A stretch of DNA of 33,405 bases from NCBI RefSeq assembly GCF_000171615.1, contig NZ_ABFU01000017.1, positions 1-33,405 of the forward strand, given 5' to 3'. The DNA comes from Bacillus coahuilensis m4-4 (lineage in GTDB: Bacteria > Bacillota > Bacilli > Bacillales > Bacillaceae_K). Every line of letters begins with the position of its first letter. Within the stretch, counting starts at the first letter, position 1. The notes below the pieces were generated by a model that saw only the letters and a list, made by a program, of their open reading frames with translations, was not told the DNA's origin and did not search any database. The position numbers were made by a program, and so were the translations under genes. Positions 8,340 through 16,847 of this stretch are shown here, one piece after another.

Positions 8340-9577
8340 ATGATGAGTACATTCCAAGATAAATTAAAAAAGTATGCAGAACTAATCGTAAAGGTTGGCG
8401 TCAACATCCAACAAAATCAAAAATTGATGATTAACTCCACAATTGAATCTGCAGAACTTACACGCTTAATTGTGAAAAGAGCATATGAAGTTGGTGCTGG
8501 TGAAGTGGTTGTCAACTGGTCTGATGATCAAATCACACGCTATACTTATGAACTAGCACCAGACGATTATTTCAAAACGTTCCCTAAGTGGCGTAAAGAA
8601 ATGATGGAAACTTACGCAGAAGAAGGGGCAGCACTGATTTCTGTCGTTTCATCCTCACCTGCCTTATTAAAGGGCGTTGATGCACAGCGTATTTCTGACA
8701 ACAGAAAAGCATCAGGAGAAGCTCTAGCAAAATTTAGAAGCTATATTCAGTCTGATAAAATTAGTTGGTGTGTTGTTTCAGCTCCTTCAAAGGATTGGGC
8801 AACAATGGTCTTCCCTAATGAAGAATCAGAAGAAGTAGCTGTAGAAAAGCTTTGGGATGCCATCTTTAAAGCTGTACGAGCTGATTTAGATAACCCTGTT
8901 AAAGCATGGGAAGATCACGATAAAAAGCTGCATGAAAAGGTAGATTACCTGAACGAAAAACGATACAAAAGCTTCATTACCGTGCACCAGGGACTGACCT
9001 GACAATTGAACTTCCAGATGGCCACCTATGGGTAGGAGCAGGAAGCACGAATGCAGAAAATGTTCAATTTATGGCCAACATGCCAACAGAAGAAGTGTTC
9101 ACAGTCCCTTATAAAAAAGGAGTAAACGGAACTGTTCGAAGCACAAAACCTTTAAGCTATGGTGGAAATGTTATCGACAACTTCACGATTACCTTTAAAG
9201 AAGGGCGTATCACAGAATACCAAGCAGAACAAAGTGAAGAAATATTAAAAGGGTTAATTGAGACGGACGAAGGCTCTCATTACCTTGGAGAGATTGCACT
9301 AGTTCCTCATGATTCTCCGATTTCAAATTCAAACATCCTATTCTTTAATACGTTGTTTGATGAAAATGCATCAAACCACTTAGCGATAGGTAATGCGTAT
9401 GCTTTCTGTATTGAAGGCGGTAAAGAAATGGATGAAATTGAACTAGAAGCAAATGGATTAAACAAAAGTATCGTTCACGAAGACTTTATGATTGGTTCAG
9501 CAGAGATGGATATTGATGGTATCAAAGAAGATGGTACAACAGAACCAATCTTCCGCAGCGGAAATTGGGCGTTTTAA
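8340..9577 (+). CDS. ampS: M29-family metallo-aminopeptidase (AmpS type), frameshifted
   Basis: A cytoplasmic M29 (thermophilic aminopeptidase) family enzyme of about 412 residues, which trims N-terminal residues from peptides using two metal ions. The first part (8340-9002) covers the N-terminal domain. The second runs in another frame from about 8970 to 9577 and carries the metal-site blocks LHYRAPGTDLTIELP, EEVFTVPY, SHYLGEIALVPHDSP and NTLFDENASNHLAIGNAY. One missing A in the run before AGCTT (about 8966) joins them exactly. GGGG at 8331 serves either ATG 8340 or 8343. In B. subtilis, as I recall, ampS lies next to ykpC and mreBH; here mreBH follows after two inserted genes, which supports the assignment. 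A terminator follows. Confidence 0.85.
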
Positions 9578-9606
9578 TACTTTCTAAAAATAATGTTCAA
9601 CTTTTC

Positions 9607-9637
9607 AAAAAGGATGTGCCGAGCACATCCTTTTTTG
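9607..9637 (+). terminator. Intrinsic terminator of ampS
   Basis: Stem AGGATGTGC/GCACATCCT with a three-base loop and six T, 30 bases after the ampS stop. Confidence 0.85.
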
Positions 9638-9779
9638 CGTTACCTATCGAACGCATTCTATTTTGTACAACTATTCTCATTATTTACTATTTTAGAAATT
9701 CACAATCTTTCTTTAGATTCCTTTCTAAACCTCCGATAAACTATGTAGATTGAATCATATTTTTAGGAGGAATACATCA

Positions 9780-10757
9780 ATGAAACGATTGTTCGTTGGC
9801 ATCATGGCTCTTCTCTTAGTACTAACAGGTTGTCAAAACGCTATGCAAGAAGAGACAGTAGAATCGAAAGAAACCAAGATAGGAATTTTACTTTCAGATT
9901 CAGGTCTAGGTGATGGATCTTTCAATGATTCTGCATTTAGAGGTTTAGAAAAGTCACGTGACGAATTAGGAATTCTTTTTGATTATAGAGAAGCACCAAC
10001 TGGTAATTATGAAGAAATGTTAGTTGATCTTGTCGAACAAGGTAATGACCTTGTCATAGGATTGGGTTTTTCTGTGCAAGAAGCACTGGAAAAAGTAGCA
10101 GGTGAAAATCCTGAACAACAGTTTCTATTAATTGACGGAGTGTCAGAATTAGAGAACGTGATTTCTATTACGTTTAAAGAACACGAAGGTAGCTTCTTAG
10201 TTGGAATGGTTGCTGCTATGACTAGTAATACCGGCAAAATCGGGTTCATTGGAGGAGCTGATATCGAGTTAATCCATCGATTTGAAGTGGGCTACACACA
10301 AGGAGCACAATATGTGAATCCTGATATTGAAGTGATTGCAGACTACGCAAACAACTTCGGTGACTCGACTTTAGGTAGTATTATCGCGGAAGAACAAATT
10401 GAGAAAGGTGTAGACTTCATCTATCCTGCAGCAGGATTTACAGGAGTTGGAGCATTACAAACTGCACAGTCTAAGGGAGTTTACGGCGCTGGGGTTGATT
10501 CAGATCAATTCCTATTAGCTGAAAAAGCGGTAGTCTCTTCCATGTTAAAAAATGTGGATGTTGCCGTTTTTGATACAACCAAAAATCTAGTAAATAATCA
10601 GTTAACAGAACAAGTCTATACATTAGGTCTGGTGGAAAGCGGCGTTGGTCTTGCTCCTATTCGTGTAGTCGAACTCACAACAGAGCAGCAACAATTGATT
10701 GAAAAAGCAACAGAAGCTATCTCTGCCGGAAAAATTGACGTACAAACGAAAAAATAA
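9780..10757 (+). CDS. BMP-family substrate-binding lipoprotein
   Basis: A 325-residue lipoprotein of the BMP (PnrA/TmpC/YufN) family, whose members bind nucleosides or related ligands outside the cell. The signal peptide MKRLFVGIMALLLV ends in the lipobox LTGC, so the mature protein starts at Cys18. The BMP landmarks are LLSDSGLGDGSFNDSAFRG, GNYEEMLVDL, FLLIDG, FKEHEGSFLVGMVAAM and GKIGFIGGADI. The ATG at 9780 has TTAGGAGG upstream; the longer frame from 9750 lacks one. No permease or ATPase genes are next to it. Instead a chemoreceptor gene starts 15 bases after its stop, so it may serve as the ligand-binding partner of that receptor rather than of a transporter. The ligand is not known. Confidence 0.85.
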   Translation: MKRLFVGIMALLLVLTGCQNAMQEETVESKETKIGILLSDSGLGDGSFNDSAFRGLEKSRDELGILFDYREAPTGNYEEMLVDLVEQGNDLVIGLGFSVQEALEKVAGENPEQQFLLIDGVSELENVISITFKEHEGSFLVGMVAAMTSNTGKIGFIGGADIELIHRFEVGYTQGAQYVNPDIEVIADYANNFGDSTLGSIIAEEQIEKGVDFIYPAAGFTGVGALQTAQSKGVYGAGVDSDQFLLAEKAVVSSMLKNVDVAVFDTTKNLVNNQLTEQVYTLGLVESGVGLAPIRVVELTTEQQQLIEKATEAISAGKIDVQTKK

Positions 10758-10772
10758 TAAAGGAGTAACGTG

Positions 10773-12426
10773 ATGACTTTACGCAAACGATTAGTAATGA
10801 TCGGTCTTTTACCCGTTCTTCTCTCAGCTTTGATTATCTCCTATATGATCTTTAAGATGATCCAAATTCAAAGCTCCGCTCAGGATGATGTGACCATCTT
10901 ATTAGAGGTAGAACAATTAGATGGAAAGCTTGCAGGAGCGAAGCAAGCATTATCTAGCTATGCTTTAAGCGCATCTGAAGCAAACCGAAGTGAAATTGAA
11001 GCGTCTCTTGAACAGACTTCCTCTCTTATAACGAATTTAAGCAACAGTATTGGAGAAGAGTCACAAAAAGCCTATCTAACGAGTATTGAAGAGAAATATG
11101 CTGTTCTTTTATCAGCTAGCACAAAGGCTCTTGATGAAAATAACCAGCCTGAAATTAAACGACAATCCATTCGAATTTCAGGAATTTTAAACGATATGTT
11201 TATGCTTAAAAAAGAAGCGAATGCATGGTACAACCAAAATGTTGAAAATACCGCTAAGCAGATAAGCTTTATCGTCACCATCAGCATTGTGAGTGTTATT
11301 ATTCTAGTTGTGGTTTCAGCTATCCTTTCTTATTTCCTTTCTTTACAGGTTGTTCGTCCTATAAATCGTATTGTAGAACAAGCAGAGGAAGTAGCCAATG
11401 GCAATCTTGCGGTTCAGCTATCCGAACCTAAACGCAGCAAATATGAAATTGATAAGCTAAATTTAGCCTTTACCCATATGGTGGAAAACCTTCGATCAAC
11501 GGTTGAATCCATCGATCATATAGGGAAAAGGGTACAATCCTTTACGGTTGACGTAAAAACTCAAATGGACAGCGTTAGTGAGAGCAGCCGACAAGTTGCT
11601 GTTTCTACTGATGAGCTATCTCGTGGGAGTCAAAGTATTTCAGAGGATATCCAATCCACAGCCACTTTAATGGCTTCTCTTGTCGAGCAATTTGATGAAA
11701 ACGTAGAAGAAGGAAAAAAATACAAACGAAGCAAGTCAACTTGCTCTCATTTCAGTTGAAGAAGGTCGTGTTTCTGTTGAAAAGCAAAAAGAGTTTGCTC
11801 ATCAGCTGTCACATTCTTCTCAAGATATTAAAGTAGCCGTTGAAAAATTTGCGGACTATACAACAGAAATTGAAACAGCAGCAGGAGCGGTACGTGAAAT
11901 TGCAGAGCAAACAAACCTACTATCTCTTAATGCTGCAATAGAGGCAGCGCGAGCTGGAGAAGCTGGAAAAGGATTTGCCGTTGTAGCAGATGAAGTCAGA
12001 AAGCTTGCCGAAGATTCAAGAAAAGCGACAGAATCGATTTCATCTATGGTACAGTCCATTAAATATGGTATCTCTACAATCGTTGAAGCTTCCAATACGG
12101 GAAGTAACTTATCGATGGAACAAGTACAAAGCATGAGCCAAACAGAACATGCTTTCCATAACATCTCTACTCAAGTATCAAATATCTCCAATCAATTGAA
12201 GGCATTAGAGGAAGGAATGATCTACTCTAGCCAACAATCGAAAGAAGTGATTGGAGCCGTTGAAAATATTTCAGCCGTTACAGAAGAAACGGCTGCTGGT
12301 ACTGAGGAAATTTCTGCATCAACAGAAGAACAATTACGTTCATTCGAATTCTTAGCAGAACGAGTGGAAACACTTGAAGAAATGACGAACGAAATGAAGC
12401 AAGCATTAGAGAAATTCACTTTATAA
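10773..12426 (+). CDS. Methyl-accepting chemotaxis protein, frameshifted
   Basis: A chemoreceptor of about 550 residues once repaired. TM1 spans residues 9-30. A short helical outer domain of about 130 residues follows, then TM2 (about 165-192), a HAMP domain starting [18 protein letters not shown], and a cytoplasmic signalling domain with the highly conserved hairpin tip [20 protein letters not shown] and [14 protein letters not shown]. The frame breaks in the A run at 11714-11720: seven A stand where six would give [18 protein letters not shown]. The ATG at 10773 with AGGAG upstream is preferred over GTG 10770. It forms an operon with the BMP lipoprotein. The outer domain is too small for a Cache domain and is likely four-helix-like, suited to sensing a liganded binding protein. 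It signals through CheW/CheA. Confidence 0.85.
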
Positions 12427-12436
12427 TGGGACTAAG

Positions 12437-12467
12437 GACTATCCTGAAACGGGGTAGTCTTTTTTCT
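12437..12467 (+). terminator. Intrinsic terminator of the lipoprotein-chemoreceptor operon
   Basis: GACTATCC pairs with GGGTAGTC (one G-T pair) across a short loop, and six T follow. Confidence 0.75.
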
Positions 12468-12812
12468 GTTTCAAACATGTTCAATCGTTCACCAGTCATT
12501 CTCCAAAAACTTCCCTTGTATCACTTCGTATCTCCTAAGAAAAAATAAGCGTGTACGATTCGATGGTAGCATTCGCTTATCCTAAAGCTCTCTTTTTTCA
12601 TCCAACTTTAGCTCATTCAATGGCTGACTAGTGTTAAACGTAGGTTAATTTCACCACAAATAAGAATACTTCAAAAAACTATTGCCTCTTAAAGCTTGAT
12701 ACAACAGCATTCTTTTGTAATAGAAAAAATATCCAATAAAAATACGGTCATAATTTCCTAGTTTAGGGTAGAAACACTATAGAGTACAGAAAAACCGCTT
12801 GGAGGTTAAAAC
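12468..12812 (+). promoter_or_regulatory. Intergenic region upstream of mreBH with a possible sigma-A promoter
   Basis: A 345-base stretch with no open frame I can support. A possible sigma-A promoter is TTGATA at 12696-12701, a 16-base spacer, and TAATAG at 12718-12723, about 90 bases before the mreBH start. I did not find a convincing sigma-I site (the B. subtilis mreBH regulator) by eye. The rest shows nothing recognisable. Confidence 0.35.
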
Positions 12813-13822
12813 ATGTTTCAACAAGATGCAATTGGAATTGACTTAGGAACCGCAAATATTTTAGTGTATACGAAAAACAAAGGAATTATTTATAATGAAC
12901 CAGCTGTTGTAGCTATAGATACTCGTACAAAGAAAGTATTAGCCGTAGGAAACGAAGCGAAGGATATGGTCGGAAAAACTCCCGTTCATGTTCAAGCAAT
13001 TCGTCCTTTAAAGCATGGAGTCATCGCAGATTACGAAATGACGATGGAAATGATCAAAAGTATGATGACGAAAGTCGGAAAGGTGTATAAGTTTTCCTTC
13101 CGCAAACCAAATATTGTCGTATGTACACCATCTGGTGCAACGTCAGTTGAAAGAAGAGCGATTGAAGATGCCTTTAAAAACTGGGGATCTAAAGTAGTAA
13201 CTCTTATTGAAGAACCTCTAGCGTCTGCTATTGGGGCAGACTTACCCGTAGAAGAACCGATTGGAAATGTCGTTATTGATATCGGAGGTGGCACTTCAGA
13301 AGTCGCAATTCTATCCTACGGAGGTGTGGTAGATTGTCATTCTATTCGTATGGGCGGAGATCAAATTGATGAGGATATTATTCAATATGTGAGAAAGAAC
13401 TACAATGTCATCTTAGGTGAGAAAACAGCCGAGGAGATTAAAAAAGAAATAGGATATGCTCCAATTGAACATGAAGAACTCTCTATTAGCGTAAGAGGTC
13501 GTGATTTAGTTTCTGGTCTTCCTAAAGTTTTACATTTAAAATCAACAGAGATTCAAGAACCTCTAAAGGATACGCTTTTACCTATTCTACAGACAGCAAG
13601 AGATGCTCTAGAGAATTGTCCTCCTGAATTAAGTGGGGATATTGTGGAAAGAGGAATTGTGTTAACTGTGGTGGTGCCTTGTTAAAAGGGCTTCAGCCAT
13701 GGTTACAGAAGGAGCTTCAAGTACCTATTTTCCTTGCTCCTTCTCCTCTTGAATCAGTCGCAATTGGGACTGGCCGTTCCCTTTCCATCATCAACAATAT
13801 GAATAAACTGCAAAAAAAATAA
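12813..13822 (+). CDS. mreBH: MreB-like cell-shape protein MreBH, frameshifted near the end
   Basis: An actin-like filament protein that directs peptidoglycan synthesis and lytic enzymes along the lateral wall. The opening [19 protein letters not shown], the block [42 protein letters not shown] (phosphate 2) and [19 protein letters not shown] match B. subtilis MreBH better than MreB or Mbl, as does the length (about 336 residues repaired). The frame breaks at about 13668: ACTGTGGTGG should read ACTGGTGGTGG, giving the adenosine motif LTGGGALLKG. The true end is then [14 protein letters not shown] and a TAA at 13820-13822. GGAGG precedes the ATG. As written the product loses the last 47 residues. 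The position after ampS agrees with the B. subtilis gene order. Confidence 0.9.
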
Positions 13823-13876
13823 CCTATGTATGAGAAGCTCTCCAATCGCTAACCCTACTAAAAAGAAGGTGATTGG

Positions 13877-14107
13877 ATGGAGCTCTCTCAAGTAGAAGAC
13901 ATTTTTGACTTTTACGGTTACAGTGAGTTATATAAAAGATTTAAAACACCGCTATACGTTACAGGGATAATGGACGAAGCGGCGTCTCATCAATTAGAGG
14001 ATTTTTTTGATACCTTTTCCTTTAAAAATAAGAATGTATTGTTTGATGAATTTCGATATTGGTGGGACTATCATCATGTGGTGTATAGACAGTTTCATGA
14101 AATGTAG
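13877..14107 (+). CDS. Small hypothetical protein (76 aa)
   Basis: A 76-residue protein, acidic and rich in aromatic residues (many Phe, Tyr and Trp, for example RYWWDYHHVVYRQFHEM at the end). It has no signal peptide and no membrane helix. AGAAGGTGATTGG gives a good ribosome site before the ATG. It lies 54 bases after mreBH on the same strand with no terminator between them, and a strong hairpin terminator follows its stop, so it is probably the last gene of the mreBH unit. The frame is intact. I do not recognise the family. Confidence 0.65.
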   Translation: MELSQVEDIFDFYGYSELYKRFKTPLYVTGIMDEAASHQLEDFFDTFSFKNKNVLFDEFRYWWDYHHVVYRQFHEM

Positions 14108-14140
14108 AAAGGGTGAACCAAGCCTCTGGTTCACCCTTTT
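14108..14140. terminator. Bidirectional intrinsic terminator between the 76-aa gene and nos
   Basis: A 13-base perfect stem (AAAGGGTGAACCA and its complement) with a six-base loop and T/A tails on both sides. The last codons and the TGA of nos (14131-14133) lie inside one arm, so the nos stop codon forms part of its own terminator. Confidence 0.85.
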
Positions 14141-15222
14141 GTATAAGCATTTTCTTGATAATAATAATTTGGAGACTTCCACTTTCTTTTATAAGGCTTA
14201 TGGAAAATATGTGTGGTGGCTGGTGATACAGGTGGAATGAGCCACACCCAGTCACCTGTCACTTCTCGACCCGCCTGCTGTTCATTTTGTTCAAAAATTT
14301 TGAACTGCTGAGCAGCTGTATGATGGTCAACGATACTGACTCCCGCTTCTTTATATGAATGCAGGACCGCAACATTTAATTCCACCAGCGCTTTGTCTTT
14401 CCATAACGTATAGGCTTTTGATGTATCAAGTCCCATGATGCTCGCCACTTTAGGAAGCATATTATAGCGGTTATCATCGGCTAAGTTTCTTGCTCCAATC
14501 TCCGTTCCCATGTACCATCCATTAAATGGAGCGGCTTGATAGTCAATTCCTCCAATTTCAAGGTTCATATCGGCAATCATGGGAACCGCATACCATTTCA
14601 ACTGGAGGTCTTGGAGTCCTGCTATTTCTGGATGAGTAATCTCCACTTCTTTAATAAGCGGAGAACTTACTTCTTTCCAGACAGGGGCTTCTCCTTCCAT
14701 TTGAACCACCCAAGGTAAAAGGTCAAAATGTGAGCTTGGTCCTTTCCAACCTAATTCCTGACACACTTTGGTAAACTCGACTGAGTCCCTATCACCTAAT
14801 ACACCATGCTCTGTTTCCTCACCAGCGTAACGAGCAAGTTGATGGTTCCATATACGTACCTTACCGCTAGGTGGGAAAATCGTGATAGTTGGTTTAATCT
14901 TTCCTTCATTTGTCGCAAATTGAACATGCTTTGTAAGCTCATCGAAAACTTGATCTGTATGCTCTACATATCTTGCATCTCGGACCTTCATCGTGTTCCA
15001 AAATAGCCTTCCAATACAGCGGTTACTATTTCTCCACGCTACCTTTGCTCCGTATTCTAATTCTTCAAATGTATGTGTGTACGTACCAGTCTCTTCTATT
15101 TCATGTAGAATTTCCGTTTCCCTTTTTACCCGACCTTCATCGGTTCCTCCTACCTCTTCAAAGAATAGATGGATATACTCTAATGCCTTCTCTTTTAACT
15201 CTTCCTGTCTAGCGGTATTCAT
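14131..15222 (-). CDS. nos: Bacterial nitric oxide synthase, oxygenase domain
   Basis: A 363-residue NOS oxygenase that turns L-arginine into citrulline and NO, with heme and a tetrahydrofolate or tetrahydrobiopterin cofactor. It lacks the fused reductase of animal enzymes. The proximal heme ligand is in WRNSNRCIGRLFW (Cys69); the substrate-binding Glu is in NGWYMGTEIGARNL; KWYAVPMIADMNLEIGG and the C-terminal WVWLIPPVSPATTHIFH pterin/heme region are present. The ATG at 15222 has AAAGGTG upstream; an in-frame GTG at 15231 is less likely. The upstream flavoprotein gene ends five bases before the ATG, so both are probably one operon. In Bacillus NOS protects against oxidative stress and some antibiotics. 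Confidence 0.95.
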   Translation of the reverse strand: MNTARQEELKEKALEYIHLFFEEVGGTDEGRVKRETEILHEIEETGTYTHTFEELEYGAKVAWRNSNRCIGRLFWNTMKVRDARYVEHTDQVFDELTKHVQFATNEGKIKPTITIFPPSGKVRIWNHQLARYAGEETEHGVLGDRDSVEFTKVCQELGWKGPSSHFDLLPWVVQMEGEAPVWKEVSSPLIKEVEITHPEIAGLQDLQLKWYAVPMIADMNLEIGGIDYQAAPFNGWYMGTEIGARNLADDNRYNMLPKVASIMGLDTSKAYTLWKDKALVELNVAVLHSYKEAGVSIVDHHTAAQQFKIFEQNEQQAGREVTGDWVWLIPPVSPATTHIFHKPYKRKWKSPNYYYQENAYTKG

Positions 15223-15227
15223 CTCTA

Positions 15228-16190
15228 TCACCTTTCTAGATGTCTATTCCCAACATACCTCCCGGCTTCTATACCAGAAATAAAGGCACTTTCAAACCGA
15301 GTTCTAGATGCCGTGTCATCCTGCCTTAAAAACACTTCTCCACACACTACAACGGAAGGCTGACAACAGATCTCAACGTAAGGATCACGTATAACCTTAG
15401 AAGATTCTGCGTACCTCCATCGCTTTAACTGAAATTCATTTATCACGGAAGGGTCTAATATCGTTGCCATACTATCCATCATCTTCTCTTTCACAACATT
15501 ATCGCTTAATTTCCAGTGCTGATTGGACCAGCTACCTGTCATATAAATGGCATAGATCGCTTCATCTGTTATTCCTTTTTGAAGCTGGTTGACAACTCTT
15601 TCCATGCCTTCTGGCAAGTAATTCGTTACATGACCATTAGCACCTATAGCTTTTGACTCGGCACAACGAATGATCCCTACGTAGCATGCATTATACGGAA
15701 TTTCTAGTAGTTTATCCACTTGACCAATTTCTTGAACCAAATCAATTGTTTGAGGTAATGGTGCAGTTACGATTAATTTTTCACCTTGAAACCTTTTCCC
15801 GTCTTCCGTTAGGACTTCAACATAACTGTCCAGCTTTTTAACTTCCGTGACTTTAGAACGTAATTTGACCGGTAAGCTTTTACTCAAACGTTTGATTAAC
15901 GAATTCATTCCTTCTGGTGCTATAAATTTAGGGTAAGGGTCACGATACCACTCCCGCACCCAACCATGGCTTAACCACTCATTTACTTCACTTTGCAAAT
16001 CCTCAGTCCGTACAGTGAAGAACTGAGCACCGTGGTCCACACGCCCTTTTTCTAAACGTCTTGTCGCGAGTCGTCCACCTACACTTTTACTTTTTTCTAC
16101 TAGTAAAATTTTTTGTACTCCACTTTCCATTAAGGTTCTTGCAGCCATCACACCTGATAGCCCTGCCCCTATAATAATAACTGAATACAC
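15228..16190 (-). CDS. Renalase-like FAD/NAD(P)-dependent oxidoreductase
   Basis: A 320-residue flavoprotein of the amine-oxidase/renalase superfamily. The N-terminal Rossmann motif is VIIIGAGLSGVMAA, then ARTLMESGVQ, EKSKSVGGRLATRR (the second FAD-contact motif) and GRVDHGAQFFTVRT, which together are typical of renalase-like proteins. Known renalases oxidise stray isomers of NAD(P)H back to usable NAD(P). The start is a GTG at 16190 with GGGCGAGGA before it. Its TGA lies six bases from the nos start, implying co-expression. It is therefore a candidate redox or cofactor-repair partner of NOS, though nothing in the sequence shows direct electron transfer. The frame is intact. Confidence 0.8.
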   Translation of the reverse strand: MYSVIIIGAGLSGVMAARTLMESGVQKILLVEKSKSVGGRLATRRLEKGRVDHGAQFFTVRTEDLQSEVNEWLSHGWVREWYRDPYPKFIAPEGMNSLIKRLSKSLPVKLRSKVTEVKKLDSYVEVLTEDGKRFQGEKLIVTAPLPQTIDLVQEIGQVDKLLEIPYNACYVGIIRCAESKAIGANGHVTNYLPEGMERVVNQLQKGITDEAIYAIYMTGSWSNQHWKLSDNVVKEKMMDSMATILDPSVINEFQLKRWRYAESSKVIRDPYVEICCQPSVVVCGEVFLRQDDTASRTRFESAFISGIEAGRYVGNRHLER

Positions 16191-16215
16191 GTCCTCGCCC
16201 CCCTAATGTACGTAT

Positions 16216-16244
16216 ATTATATCTCGTTAGTGACTGTAGTTCAC
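16216..16244 (-). promoter_or_regulatory. Probable sigma-A promoter of the flavoprotein-nos operon
   Basis: TATAAT (16221-16216) stands 17 bases downstream of GTGAAC (16244-16239), a weak -35 element, and about 25 bases before the GTG start. Farther upstream two copies of TGTGCACC (16253-16260 and 16292-16299), each with a GTGCAC palindrome, are 39 bases apart. Confidence 0.45.
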
Positions 16245-16451
16245 TTTTGAAGTGTGCACCATGTTTGTCGGTAAAAGGATGTTACTACATATGTGCACCT
16301 TTGAAATAATTTTTAGAGATACGTAACATCATCGAGAAGTCATAATGAGACAAAGAGCATAATAAAAAACATTGAAATACGGGAGTGTAAAAATACAGAG
16401 ATAAGTAAAACTGTGGTGAAAGACTAATCTATCTTAGGTGCTTCCCTATCC

Positions 16452-16808
16452 CTAATTCGGCGCTAGAAGCTCCACTTTTATACGGTCAGGGTCCTCAAAG
16501 AACACAGCATAATAATTCTCTCCTCCTGCATAAGGGTGCCGGTCTTTGTATAGTATGTGTACACCTCGTTCCTCTAGTTTGACAGTCATCTCATCTACCT
16601 GTTCTCTAGATGCAGCATGAAAAGCCAAATGATTCAACCCAACACCGCATCGATGGTAGGATATGTCTTTATACCTTTCCTCTACTTGTACCAATACTAC
16701 ATAGGTATCGTTTAATTTATAGCTTCTCCCTTGATCCCATGATTGGAAAAGAGAATAACCTAGTTCTTCTAAAAGCCATCCCCAAACTATTTTCCTGAAG
16801 TGACTAAT
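16452..16808 (-). pseudogene. VOC (glyoxalase/bleomycin-resistance) family protein, 5'-truncated
   Basis: The frame from 16808 to 16452 reads as the body of a small VOC protein: KIVWGWLLEELGYSLFQSWD, then YHRCGVGLNHLAFHA (a metal-ligand strand), ILYKDRHPYAGGENYYAVFF and EDPDRIKVELLAPN. The usual first strand, which carries the first metal-binding His, is missing: an in-frame TAG lies at 16809-16811 and the terminator of the next gene begins nine bases beyond. The only starts left are internal (TTG at 16694), which would give just 80 residues. So the 5' end, with its promoter, seems to have been lost by deletion, and the remnant is probably non-functional. The body itself is well conserved, so the loss is recent or caused by an assembly error. 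Confidence 0.7.
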
Positions 16809-16819
16809 CTAAATGCACA

Positions 16820-16847
16820 AAAGAGAAGATACCAGTATCTTCTCTTT
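16820..16847 (-). terminator. Intrinsic terminator of the first CNNM/CBS gene
   Basis: A 12-base perfect stem (AAAGAGAAGATA and complement) with a four-base loop overlaps the stop codon at 16846-16848. Confidence 0.8.

Noticed and set aside
9565..9753. 62-residue frame overlapping the end of ampS
   Set aside because: It spans the ampS terminator hairpin and lacks a ribosome site.
14536..15283. Several plus-strand frames opposite nos
   Set aside because: They are antisense shadows of a well-conserved gene, without ribosome sites.
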